DNA from: Seonamhaeicola algicola
Lineage (GTDB): Bacteria; Bacteroidota; Bacteroidia; Flavobacteriales; Flavobacteriaceae
NCBI RefSeq assembly: GCF_007997385.1
Contig: NZ_VOSC01000019.1
Location: 106,041 to 144,005 of the forward strand
DNA: 37,965 nucleotides
Direction of reading: 5' to 3'
A model generated the notes under the pieces. That model was given only the letters and a program-made list of their open reading frames with translations, made no database searches and was not told the DNA's origin. The first letter of the stretch is position 1, and every line of letters starts with the position of its first letter. This document shows positions 26,744-34,211 of this stretch, in pieces. A program made the translations under genes and the position numbers.

Positions 26744-26751
26744 CAAATTTA
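26744..26751 (-). promoter_or_regulatory. -7 promoter box of the leuCDAB operon
   Basis: On the minus strand TAAATTTG matches TAnnTTTG. Initiation would fall near 26737, leaving an 18-nt leader to the ATG at 26719. That leaves no room for a leader peptide or attenuator if this promoter is the main one. No good -33 box is visible. Confidence 0.5.
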
Positions 26752-26955
26752 TAAAATATAGCTTGTTTTACTAGGAAAACCGAGAATCTCTGATACGACA
26801 GTCAACATTTTTGTATAATTGTTAATGATTTTAAGCAAATCACTAATAAGTTCAATAAAATAGCGTGTTTGCTGAAAATTTTATAACCTAAAACATGCTG
26901 TTATTTTACGAAAGCCAAAAAAATAAAATATTAAAAATAGCCTAGTTTGTAGTAA

Positions 26956-27342
26956 TTATTTCAATCTATCAGCAACATATTCTACTTTTGTTTTTCCGTG
27001 TGGTAAGGCTTTACCATCTTTACCTAAGTTCACCATTACAATACTAGCTACAGTAATAATAGTTTCATGGGTCATTTTATTTCTAACTTCACAACTTAAC
27101 GTAAGTGATGCCTTGCCAAATTTTACAACATCAATACCTATTTCAATAATATCGCCTTGGCGTGCAGACGCTTTAAAATCTATTTCACTTATATATTTTG
27201 TAACTACTTTTTGGTTTTCTAACTGTATAATGGTGTAAAGTGCTGCTTCTTCATCTATCCATTCTAACAAACGGCCGCCAAATAATGTGCCATTAGCATT
27301 TAAATCTTCAGGTTTAATCCATTTTCTGGTGTGAAATCTCAT
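26956..27342 (-). CDS. Acyl-CoA thioesterase, hotdog fold (YciA-like)
   Basis: A 128-residue hotdog-fold protein. The family start NANGTLFGGRLLEWIDEEAA (about 15-34) contains the helix and acidic residue that form the active site in YciA/BACH-type acyl-CoA hydrolases. The strand motif SEIDFKASARQGDIIEIGID follows, with a short C-terminal tail. It is cytoplasmic, cleaving acyl-CoA to free acid and CoA; chain-length preference cannot be told. It is 51 bp downstream of the DUF72 gene in the same direction, so possibly co-transcribed. Confidence 0.9.
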   Translation of the reverse strand: MRFHTRKWIKPEDLNANGTLFGGRLLEWIDEEAALYTIIQLENQKVVTKYISEIDFKASARQGDIIEIGIDVVKFGKASLTLSCEVRNKMTHETIITVASIVMVNLGKDGKALPHGKTKVEYVADRLK

Positions 27343-27393
27343 ATGTGTTAATTTATCAATATTTTTTTGAAAGGAAACTGTATGCTAAAGGCA

Positions 27394-28281
27394 TTAAAAC
27401 AACGCTTGTTGGTCTGCTTCATTAGGTATTTTTAATTGGCACCCCAAAGCGTTGTTAAGTTTTTTTATAAAATAGGCTGATAATAAAGGGGATTCTTTTT
27501 CAATATTTTGATGTATAAAAAAATCTATTTCTTTAATGCCTTGTTCTTGCCAAGTTTTAAGTCTTTGTACCCAATCATTTAAACGTGTATAATCGCTTTG
27601 GTGATTTGTACCAACATAACGTACAAAGGCTGTAGCATTGGTTAAGCGCATGTGTAATAAATCGCGCCTGCCAGCGGTATCAACAATAACATTAGAAATG
27701 TTGTTGGCTTCTAATAATTGAAATAACGCTTCTGAAACTGCTTTATCATTATACCAATCGGTATGGCGAAACTCTACAGCTAAAGGTACTTGTTTAGGCC
27801 ATGTTTCAACAAAATTAACTACCCTATCAAAATCTTTAGGTGCAAAATTATTATGCATTTGTAAAAAAATAGTGCCTAATTTTTCTTTTAAATTAGACGC
27901 ATTATATAAATAATGTTCCACTACTTCTTTAGTGTCATTTAAACGTTTCCAATGGCTTATTTCTTGATTTAATTTAGGAAAGAATTTAAAGTTAGCAGGT
28001 GTTTTATCATACCATTTAGCAAATTGTTCTGCTGGAAATATTCTATAAAAAGTTGCATTTAACTCTATGGCGTTAAACTGTTTTGAGTAGTATGCTAATT
28101 CATCTTTTGTACCTCTTGGGTAAAAACCTTTTAAATCTGCTCTGTTCCATTTAGCACACCCCACAAAAATACTTGGCAAACTATCATCTTTCACAAAATT
28201 TAAAACTGTTTTTGTTTTAGGGTGATCTGGCGGTAGTGTAAAATTAATGTCTTGTGGGTTGTTTACGCTTCCAAACTTCAT
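27394..28281 (-). CDS. DUF72 family protein (TIM-barrel-like)
   Basis: A 295-residue cytoplasmic protein of the DUF72/YecE family. Family motifs: FVGCAKWNRADLKGFYPRGT near residue 40 (canonical GxxxW...FYP), FNAIELNATFYRIFP, FKFFPKLNQEISH, GTIFLQMHNNFAP and PLAVEFRHTDWYN. The structure is a TIM barrel related to endonuclease IV-like folds, but biochemical activity is not established. It is divergent from the small protein at 28423 across a 141-bp gap and upstream of the thioesterase. Confidence 0.93.
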   Translation of the reverse strand: MKFGSVNNPQDINFTLPPDHPKTKTVLNFVKDDSLPSIFVGCAKWNRADLKGFYPRGTKDELAYYSKQFNAIELNATFYRIFPAEQFAKWYDKTPANFKFFPKLNQEISHWKRLNDTKEVVEHYLYNASNLKEKLGTIFLQMHNNFAPKDFDRVVNFVETWPKQVPLAVEFRHTDWYNDKAVSEALFQLLEANNISNVIVDTAGRRDLLHMRLTNATAFVRYVGTNHQSDYTRLNDWVQRLKTWQEQGIKEIDFFIHQNIEKESPLLSAYFIKKLNNALGCQLKIPNEADQQALF

Positions 28282-28422
28282 TAAAAAAAAGTTTATTATT
28301 AAATATGATTGTAAACTTACAATAATTTAACCATTTACAATTGTTAATAATACCGTTGAAAACTATATTTATACTTGTGTTTTTAAGGCATTTTAATTAA
28401 TAATTTTATTAAAACTAAAAAA

Positions 28423-28839
28423 ATGAGCCCAAGAGAAATTAACCTAAAAAGCATGCGTCCTGAGATTTCTTCATCAAAAGTAAATGACAATATGAGCAGT
28501 GACGAACGCTTCCAAAACTTAGTTTTAAGACCTGTAATTAAACTTCAAAATGATTTACTAATAGCTGTTTTTAAAAATTATATAAGTAAACACAAAGCTG
28601 TTTTTTATGATTTAACCATGCAAAAACGTATAGATTACATTGAAAATGCTATACACAAAGACATGAAGTTTAGAAACTCTGTAAAAGGAATGATAATTGG
28701 TATGTTTACTATTGAAGAATATACCTTGTATATTAAAAATTCATCGGCATTGAATAAACGCATGATGAATTTGGTGAAAGATAGATTACTAAGCCAAATT
28801 CAACTTTTTGAAAAACCAGAATTACTAAAAGCTGTTTAA
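28423..28839 (+). CDS. Small conserved protein of unknown function
   Basis: A 138-residue, mainly alpha-helical cytoplasmic protein with no signal peptide. It begins SPREINLKSMRPEISSSKVN and has a well-ordered core (RFQNLVLRPVIKLQNDLLIA; KRIDYIENAIHKDMKFRNSV; GMFTIEEYTLYIKNSSALNK). I recall near-identical short proteins across Flavobacteriaceae, sometimes labelled glyoxalase, but I see no glyoxalase fold or metal ligands, so I leave the function open. It is monocistronic, starting 141 bp from the divergent DUF72 gene. Confidence 0.82.
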   Translation: MSPREINLKSMRPEISSSKVNDNMSSDERFQNLVLRPVIKLQNDLLIAVFKNYISKHKAVFYDLTMQKRIDYIENAIHKDMKFRNSVKGMIIGMFTIEEYTLYIKNSSALNKRMMNLVKDRLLSQIQLFEKPELLKAV

Positions 28840-29049
28840 ATCTTATTATTTTTCCTCTAAAAAAGTCACTTAAACCAATTTATTTGCGTTTCAGCGAAAT
28901 AAAATATGCTTTTTATCGATATTTAAGACTCTTTAACATAATTTATTTTATCGTTTTTAGAAATTAGTAGTGCCTAAAGTTTTGTAATCAAAAAATTAAA
29001 GTAATTAACCTTTATATTTTTTAAGTAGAACGCCCTAAACCTACTAATT

Positions 29050-30360
29050 ATGAGAACACTACTATTTTTAACACTATGTATTTATACAATACATTTTAAT
29101 GCACAAGTAAATTTTAACTACACGTACAATGGTACTGGCTACTGGACAGATACAGCTAATTGGTCGCCTTCATATCCTGGAACTATGGTAACCCAATCAT
29201 ACACGGTAATAATTCCATCAGGATCAAGTATAACCATAGATACACCTACATCTATTTATGGAAAAATTACAGTTGATGGCTCTATAAAAAATACTTCCAA
29301 TTTTAATATTGTTGGAACGTTTATTTGTAACGGAACATTTACTAATAATTCTCTCTTTTCAAATTTTGGCACATCAACTTTTAATAATACTGTAACAAGC
29401 ACATCAGTATTTACAAATGAAGGTATAGCTACTTTTAAATCTACATTTGAAAACAACGCGTCATTAATAACAAAAAATGGAGGTGTAACTAATATAGAAT
29501 CTACATTAAACAACACCTCTTCTATAAAAGTTGAATTTAGTGGAAATCTTTTAAATACGGGCACTATAAATAATACCAATACAGCTAGTATTTCTAACAA
29601 CGGTACCATTACCAACGAAAATATTATTAATAGCTACACATTTACTAATAATAATACCATAATTAATGATGTTGGTACTATTACTTTTGGTAACAGTGTT
29701 TTTTATTTAATGGGAAATAATGTATCACACACTGGTAATAATAGTTTTACAAACAGAATTTCACCTAAAACAACTGTTGATGCTAACTATAACACCATAT
29801 TTCCGGCAAATCCTATTGGCACCTATACGTTTAATAATAATGCTACATTACAAAATTCTTCTAGAATTGAAATAGATTTAAAAGCAGATAATGATTATGA
29901 TAAAATTATGATTGGTGGAATAGCATCATTATCTGGTATTGTAGAAGTGCGTTTAGTTGATGGTTATGATCCTGCTATTGGAACTAAGTTAACATTTTTA
30001 GAAGCCAATAATGGTATTACCGGAACTTTTAGCAATACAATATTACCTAGTTTAGGAAGCTCAAAAAGTTTCAGAATAAATTATAATGCCAACGGTGTTG
30101 AACTGGAAGTTGTTAGTGCGCTTTCAAATAATGATGTTACTAAAAACAACTTTAGCGTATATCCAAACCCTACAAATAACGTATTGCATATTAACAACCT
30201 AAAAGGCAATGAAACATTTATTTTAACAAATATTACAGGACAAAAAGTTCTTGAAACTACCATTTCACCCTATAAAAATAACATTGATTTAAGCAACTTA
30301 AAACCTGCTATTTATATTGCTACAATTGCTAATAGTTCGTTTAAAATATTGAAAAATTGA
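29050..30360 (+). CDS. T9SS-exported repeat protein with type A sorting domain
   Basis: A 436-residue protein. Residues 1-19 form a signal peptide (IHFNAQ). About 25-250 are short repeats rich in Asn/Thr/Ser/Phe with a beta-helix or beta-solenoid look (GTFICNGTFTNNSLFSNFGT, then TFNNTVTSTSVFTNEGIATF). About 255-350 is a beta-rich domain resembling those ending bacterial polymorphic/autotransporter-like passengers (LVDGYDPAIGTKLTFLEANN). The last 70 residues are a type A Por/T9SS sorting domain (FSVYPNPTNNVLHINNLKGN ending in IYIATIANSSFKILKN). It is surface-exposed or secreted; ligand or activity is unknown. The start follows WTDTANWSPSYPGTM, common in such cell-surface proteins. Confidence 0.88.
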   Translation: MRTLLFLTLCIYTIHFNAQVNFNYTYNGTGYWTDTANWSPSYPGTMVTQSYTVIIPSGSSITIDTPTSIYGKITVDGSIKNTSNFNIVGTFICNGTFTNNSLFSNFGTSTFNNTVTSTSVFTNEGIATFKSTFENNASLITKNGGVTNIESTLNNTSSIKVEFSGNLLNTGTINNTNTASISNNGTITNENIINSYTFTNNNTIINDVGTITFGNSVFYLMGNNVSHTGNNSFTNRISPKTTVDANYNTIFPANPIGTYTFNNNATLQNSSRIEIDLKADNDYDKIMIGGIASLSGIVEVRLVDGYDPAIGTKLTFLEANNGITGTFSNTILPSLGSSKSFRINYNANGVELEVVSALSNNDVTKNNFSVYPNPTNNVLHINNLKGNETFILTNITGQKVLETTISPYKNNIDLSNLKPAIYIATIANSSFKILKN

Positions 30361-30377
30361 TTATCTGTTTTTTTATT

Positions 30378-31061
30378 TTAATCAATTAAAGAAACACCAT
30401 TTAAATCTGTAGTTAATACATCGCTCATGTAATCAAAAAACGGACGTACCGCTTTAAATGACGCATTAACATCATCAATAAACGTAGCCGATAACACTTG
30501 AGCATCAGTATATTTTTTGGTGAAAACATATTGTTTTTTTCTTATTAAATCTATGGCCTTATGGTCTTTACTAAAACCTTTGGGGGCCGTTTTTAATTCA
30601 TCGCCCTCAAAGGTATTACCCCAAACCGTGTTAAAATTTTTATTAGCAAGTATGGCACGTATATCTTTATCATCCATTTCAAATTCTTTTCGTATGCGCA
30701 GTAAATCTTCTTTGGCAGGTTCCCAAAAACCTGTAGCAATAAAACTTTGATTATTAGGTTGAATATGTAAATAATAACCACCGCGTAACTTTGGTTTTGT
30801 TCTATGGAATGCGCCACCAAAATGGGTTTTATAAGGTAATTTATTTTTTGAAAAACGCACATCTCTATATATTCTAAACAGTTTCATTTTATCAATATCG
30901 TCATGTGCGTTAAGTGCATTAAAAATAGCGGTATACACTTGTTTTACATCTGTTTGTAAAGCTTTAAATTCGTTTTTATTATCATTAAACCAATCTCTGT
31001 TATTATTTTCTTCTAATGTTTTTAAAAACTCAAAAACGGCTTTTGGTACGGTTACAGACAT
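30378..31061 (-). CDS. DUF2461 family protein
   Basis: A 227-residue cytoplasmic protein of the DUF2461 (TIGR02453) family. Diagnostic motifs are FLKTLEENNNRDWFNDNKNE near residue 11, FRIYRDVRFSKNKLPYKTHF (62-81), GGYYLHIQPNNQSFIATGFW and the final helix region FFDYMSDVL. Function of the family is unknown. It is monocistronic on the minus strand, convergent with the T9SS cargo gene (17 bp between stops), and separated from the upstream operon by a terminator. Confidence 0.93.
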   Translation of the reverse strand: MSVTVPKAVFEFLKTLEENNNRDWFNDNKNEFKALQTDVKQVYTAIFNALNAHDDIDKMKLFRIYRDVRFSKNKLPYKTHFGGAFHRTKPKLRGGYYLHIQPNNQSFIATGFWEPAKEDLLRIRKEFEMDDKDIRAILANKNFNTVWGNTFEGDELKTAPKGFSKDHKAIDLIRKKQYVFTKKYTDAQVLSATFIDDVNASFKAVRPFFDYMSDVLTTDLNGVSLID

Positions 31062-31106
31062 GTTTTTTAAAATTATAGTTTGTGTTGATTGAAAACTAAA
31101 AATACA

Positions 31107-31134
31107 AAAAAGTCCTAATTACTTAGGACTTTTT
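31107..31134 (-). terminator. Terminator of the YtjA/lipoprotein operon
   Basis: AAAAAGTCCTAA (31107-31118) pairs perfectly with TTAGGACTTTTT (31123-31134), loop TTAC. On the minus strand it follows the stop at 31163 by about 30 nt and ends in five U's, then TGTATTTTT. Confidence 0.9.
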
Positions 31135-31162
31135 ATGGTTTCTATTTCATAGCATTTTTTAA

Positions 31163-31726
31163 CTAGCTACTTACATTGGCTAGTTTATAAATTTTTGTTT
31201 CAATAGTATCTGTTTTTTTGTTGTAATACTGAATTACAAAATCACCTTCAGTATTAAAATAACCAACACCTGCATACGTTTCGCCATTTACTAAATAGTG
31301 ACCGTTAGCATCGGTAGTTATAGCTTCTTCAATAGTTACAAATTTATTTTCATCTTTATTAAAAGCTATATTAAAACCACGTTTGTTGGGTGTAAACAAA
31401 TACTTTTTATCACCTAATTGATAATAGGTTTCTTTGGTTAACATATCATAATCACCATCAGTATCATTATCAACCATAATCATTTTTTCAACCTTTGAGG
31501 CCGATTGTACTCTACTTTGGTTAACACTATTTTTGTCCTTTTCATTTAAAGTAACCTGGGCTGTTTCTCTGGTAATTACTTTTACTTTTTTTTCGGTAGT
31601 TTTTTCACCATCTTTAATTTTTACAACCTTAACTTCGGTTTCTTCTTTTGCTTCTTTGGGCTTTTCTTGGGCCACTGCAGCACTTGTAATTAATATAAAA
31701 GTGCTTATATATATTAAATTTTTCAT
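31163..31726 (-). CDS. Hypothetical secreted protein, last gene of stress-type operon
   Basis: A 187-residue protein with a signal peptide (FILITSAAVAQ, residues 1-19). A Lys/Glu-rich stretch (20-50: KEAKEETEVKVVKIKDGEKT) is followed by a beta-rich domain including an Asp-rich DNDTDGDYD (about 88-96), which looks like a possible Ca-binding loop, and GHYLVNGETYAGVGYFNTEG. No family recognised. It begins 24 bp after the 70-residue lipoprotein stop and is followed by a strong terminator, so it closes the operon. Confidence 0.78.
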   Translation of the reverse strand: MKNLIYISTFILITSAAVAQEKPKEAKEETEVKVVKIKDGEKTTEKKVKVITRETAQVTLNEKDKNSVNQSRVQSASKVEKMIMVDNDTDGDYDMLTKETYYQLGDKKYLFTPNKRGFNIAFNKDENKFVTIEEAITTDANGHYLVNGETYAGVGYFNTEGDFVIQYYNKKTDTIETKIYKLANVSS

Positions 31727-31750
31727 TGCATTAATTTTTTAATTATAGTT

Positions 31751-31963
31751 CTATTTTTCAGCCTCTTCTTTTGCTTCTTCTATTTCATCTTTAACATCTT
31801 CAATGGCGTCTTGCACATCATCTGAAGCATTTTCAACATCATCTTCTACCTCATTTATAGCGTTTTCAATATGTTCATCGGGTGTTTTTTTATTATCTCT
31901 GCACCCAACAACTAATGCTGAAGTTGTTAATATTAAGGCTAATACTATTGCTACTTTTTTCAT
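31751..31963 (-). CDS. Small acidic lipoprotein (70 aa)
   Basis: Start set at ATG 31963 (MKKVAIVLALILTTSALVVGC), because the 28 codons upstream in frame lack a signal-like start and the Met-Lys-Lys signal peptide begins here. Lipidated Cys21. The mature part is a single acidic helix with strong heptad character (IENAINEVEDDVENASDDVQ and onward to the end), likely a coiled coil. It is related in pattern to the 53-residue lipoprotein upstream, 40 bp away, suggesting an old duplication. Similar small YtjA-linked lipoproteins occur in Bacteroidota; role unknown. Confidence 0.85.
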   Translation of the reverse strand: MKKVAIVLALILTTSALVVGCRDNKKTPDEHIENAINEVEDDVENASDDVQDAIEDVKDEIEEAKEEAEK

Positions 31964-32003
31964 TTTTGTTGTTTTTTTGGTTAATATATAATTGAATAAT
32001 GGT

Positions 32004-32165
32004 TTAAAGTTCGTCTTCAACTTCATCAACAGCGTCTTCAACGCCATCTTTAACTTCTTCTACACCTTCTTCAATTTTGTCTTCTGTACTTTTTTGCTCT
32101 CTACAACTGTTTAAAACTATTGATGTTGTAAATAAAAGAGCTATGGCTATTATGATTTTTTTCAT
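32004..32165 (-). CDS. Very small acidic lipoprotein (53 aa)
   Basis: Translated directly: MKKIIIAIALLFTTSIVLNS then lipidated Cys21, followed by a 32-residue acidic helix (STEDKIEEGVEEVKDGVEDA). It has the same design as the 70-residue lipoprotein 40 bp downstream (MKK start, C-R at the lipobox, V/E-rich heptads), so the two are probably paralogues. It lies 51 bp after DUF1328. Short enough to be missed by gene callers. An outer-membrane or periplasm-facing stress role is inference from neighbours. Confidence 0.82.
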   Translation of the reverse strand: MKKIIIAIALLFTTSIVLNSCREQKSTEDKIEEGVEEVKDGVEDAVDEVEDEL

Positions 32166-32216
32166 GATTTTAATTTTTTAGTTTGTGAATTGATTATTTT
32201 TTAAAAAATATGTATT

Positions 32217-32378
32217 CTATTTTCTAACAAGTCCTTTTAACAGTGATAATACAAATAACACTAAAAATATAAAGAAACATATTTTTGCAATGCCTGCAGA
32301 TGCTCCTGCAATACCGCCAAAGCCTAAAACTCCAGCTATTAATGCTATAACTACAAATGTGATTGTCCAACGTAACAT
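32217..32378 (-). CDS. DUF1328 family small membrane protein (YtjA-like)
   Basis: Direct translation gives 53 residues beginning [20 protein letters not shown], then [20 protein letters not shown], ending LLKGLVRK. This is the complete DUF1328/YtjA pattern: Trp4, two hydrophobic helices, central GGxAGxxAGIAK. E. coli YtjA is also 53 residues. Function unknown, often stress-induced. First gene of the four-gene operon ending at 31163, with a TAGGTTTG promoter box upstream. Short enough to be overlooked in annotation. Confidence 0.93.
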   Translation of the reverse strand: MLRWTITFVVIALIAGVLGFGGIAGASAGIAKICFFIFLVLFVLSLLKGLVRK

Positions 32379-32426
32379 AATTTTATTTTTTTAATGATTG
32401 TTATTAATAGTTTGCAAAAAAGTGCG

Positions 32427-32434
32427 CAAACCTA
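32427..32434 (-). promoter_or_regulatory. -7 promoter box of the YtjA operon
   Basis: On the minus strand TAGGTTTG matches TAnnTTTG. Initiation near 32420 gives a leader of about 42 nt to the ATG at 32378. A 15-bp inverted repeat (32435-32449) abuts it. Confidence 0.5.
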
Positions 32435-32449
32435 CTCTAAACTTTAGAG
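32435..32449. promoter_or_regulatory. 15-bp inverted repeat abutting the YtjA operon promoter
   Basis: CTCTAAA-C-TTTAGAG is a perfect 7-bp inverted repeat within the promoter spacer, directly next to the -7 box. The position is that of a repressor operator; no regulator is identified. Confidence 0.4.
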
Positions 32450-32602
32450 AATTGTAATATGATAGCTATTTAAGTAATAAGTATTTACTTTATTTACGAA
32501 AGAAGCTAACAACCAGATGCTTTGTTAACATAGTTTGTGATTGCTTTACACAAAATGTTAAATTAATTAAGAAATAGGCGCAACTGATGCCTAAACAACA
32601 GA

Positions 32603-33505
32603 TTAGTTGTTTGAGAATTGATTTTCAATTGAAGCTTCTTCAAAAGCCAATTTGTTATTAAATTCAAGTGTTCTGATAGGAAACGGAATGTTAACACCTT
32701 CTCTATCATAAGCTTTTTTAATTTCAATAATTGCCTTGGTTTTAGCTTTTAGTTTTTCTAGTAAACTTTCAGATTCTATCCAGAATCTACACAAATAGTT
32801 TATAGAACTGTCTCCAAATTCAGTATAATAAAATTCTACATTATCAGGGCTTCCAACTTCTTTAAAAGCCTTAGCAATTGTTGTTTTAGTTAAGATTTCT
32901 ACCGCTTCTAAATCAGATTCATACCCTACACCACACTCTAAATTTACACGCATTCTGTTGGTTAATGAATAATTTTTTAACGGATTTTCTAAAACCATTT
33001 TATTAGGTATAATTACTAAGTTATTATCGGCTTCTTTCAACACAAACTCCTTTAAGTTTACATCAATAACCTCGCCTGAAAACCCATTGGTTTCTACCCA
33101 ATTACCTAACTGAATACGTTTTCTAAATGAAATAACTACTCCTGCAAATGTGTTTGATAATGTACCTTGTAATGCCAAACCAACAGCTAAACCAGCAACA
33201 CCAGCACCTGCTAATAATGAGGTTAGCATTTTACTTAAGTTTAATATACCTAGCGCTAAAAATAAACCCGTTAGTACAACTACTACAGCTGTTATTTTTG
33301 CTATCATGTTAGCTACAGATGCTTGACTAACACGCTTTTTTACAAGTTTTGATACTAATTTTTTAGTATAGATAGCTATAAAATATGACGCTACCATTAC
33401 TAAAATTGCTAATACTAAGTTTGGAATATTTTGAATAAAAGCACTTAGCCAACCATGAAGTTTATCTACTAAATTGTTGAGTGCTTCTGTTATTGTATCA
33501 ATCAT
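32603..33505 (-). CDS. MscS-family mechanosensitive ion channel
   Basis: A 300-residue inner-membrane protein with the classical three-helix MscS layout: TM1 about 24-44, TM2 about 68-88, pore-lining TM3 about 93-127 with the Ala/Gly-packed LLAGAGVAGLAVGLALQGTL, then the beta domain starting RIQLGNWVETNGFSGEVIDV and the alpha/beta vestibule. Length is close to E. coli MscS (286). It opens under membrane tension to release osmolytes. It lies 47 bp downstream of dps in the same direction, so may be co-transcribed, and upstream of the YtjA operon. Confidence 0.95.
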   Translation of the reverse strand: MIDTITEALNNLVDKLHGWLSAFIQNIPNLVLAILVMVASYFIAIYTKKLVSKLVKKRVSQASVANMIAKITAVVVVLTGLFLALGILNLSKMLTSLLAGAGVAGLAVGLALQGTLSNTFAGVVISFRKRIQLGNWVETNGFSGEVIDVNLKEFVLKEADNNLVIIPNKMVLENPLKNYSLTNRMRVNLECGVGYESDLEAVEILTKTTIAKAFKEVGSPDNVEFYYTEFGDSSINYLCRFWIESESLLEKLKAKTKAIIEIKKAYDREGVNIPFPIRTLEFNNKLAFEEASIENQFSNN

Positions 33506-33552
33506 TTTTTTAGGTTTTAAAGGTTAATAATAAAAGTTAAAAACAGCTATTA

Positions 33553-34059
33553 TTATTCAACCTCTACTAAATTTTCTTTTAAAGATTCTGATGTTTTTTT
33601 ACTCCAAGCAGTTAACATCCAACTTGTTTTTTCAAGCTCTCTAATGTAAGCACCAATTAAATCTACTGTACCTTCATCTGAAATGTTATTAGCCTCATCA
33701 ACCACTTTACTCATTTGTTCTAACAAAATTTTATGGTCTTTTAAAGTTTCATTTACCATTTCGGTATCTGTTTTTAAAGGTGTGTCTTCACTAATTGAAG
33801 CTGTTTTTAAATAATCTTGAAACTTACTCATTGGGTGATGTTTCAATGTTAAAATACGTTCTGCAATTTCATCAATTTTAACCTTGGCATCATTATACAT
33901 TTCTTCAAACTTTTCATGTAAATCAAAAAAGTTTTTACCTGTAATGTTCCAATGATTGCTGCGTAACTTTTGATAATATACGTGATAATCAGCTAAAAGG
34001 ATGTTTAACTCTACCACTACATTTAATAATTTTTCGTCGTTCATTTTCAAATACGTCAT
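33553..34059 (-). CDS. dps: Dps family DNA-protection/ferritin-like protein
   Basis: A 168-residue four-helix-bundle protein. The intersubunit ferroxidase ligands are readable by spacing: His36 and His48 (NHWNITGKNFFDLHEKFEE), acidic Glu52, Asp63 and Glu67 (AKVKIDEIAERI). Dps dodecamers oxidise Fe(II) with H2O2 and store it, protecting DNA in oxidative stress or starvation. The start is at ATG 34059; a second ATG at 34044 is possible, but the longer form matches related proteins from memory and fits the promoter spacing. It has its own promoter (34086-34114) and is followed by mscS. Confidence 0.94.
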   Translation of the reverse strand: MTYLKMNDEKLLNVVVELNILLADYHVYYQKLRSNHWNITGKNFFDLHEKFEEMYNDAKVKIDEIAERILTLKHHPMSKFQDYLKTASISEDTPLKTDTEMVNETLKDHKILLEQMSKVVDEANNISDEGTVDLIGAYIRELEKTSWMLTAWSKKTSESLKENLVEVE

Positions 34060-34085
34060 AATTTATTTTTTTTAAGTTCTCCATT

Positions 34086-34114
34086 CAAGTTACAGCATAA
34101 ACACGTTTTGTCAA
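34086..34114 (-). promoter_or_regulatory. Promoter of dps
   Basis: On the minus strand TTG (34114-34112), a 19-nt spacer, then TAACTTG (34092-34086) give the Bacteroidota -33/-7 arrangement with a one-base-short -7 box. Initiation near 34079 leaves about 20 nt to the ATG at 34059. Confidence 0.55.
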
Positions 34115-34143
34115 GCGCTTTAACAGGGTTTAACGGCGTTAAG

Positions 34144-34174
34144 TTTTATTTAACTTAAATTATGTTAAATAAAA
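34144..34174. terminator. 11-bp AT-rich hairpin between truA and dps
   Basis: TTTTATTTAAC (34144-34154) pairs perfectly with GTTAAATAAAA (34164-34174), loop TTAAATTA. It lies downstream of the truA stop (34212) and about 30 bp upstream of the dps promoter. It may be a weak truA terminator or a regulator site for dps. Confidence 0.4.
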
Positions 34175-34211
34175 TTGGTTGTGTTAATTTTTTTAAGAAG
34201 AAAAATTGCTG

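Noticed and set aside
26747-26955. Regulatory leader or riboswitch ahead of leuC
   Set aside because: Only an imperfect hairpin (about 26863-26915) and AT-rich DNA are visible, and the -7 box places the transcript start after this region.
29256-29615. A 119-codon minus-strand frame inside the T9SS cargo gene
   Set aside because: Regular Val/Leu pattern is the mirror of the Asn/Thr repeat codons on the plus strand.
30356-30386. Terminator between the convergent T9SS cargo and DUF2461 genes
   Set aside because: ATTGATTA/TAATCAAT is an 8-bp AT-only stem with a 15-nt loop overlapping both stop codons; too weak to call.
31964-32047. Extended N-terminus of the 70-residue lipoprotein (28 codons)
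   Set aside because: It would place a basic segment before a proper signal peptide; the MKK start at 31963 gives a normal lipoprotein.
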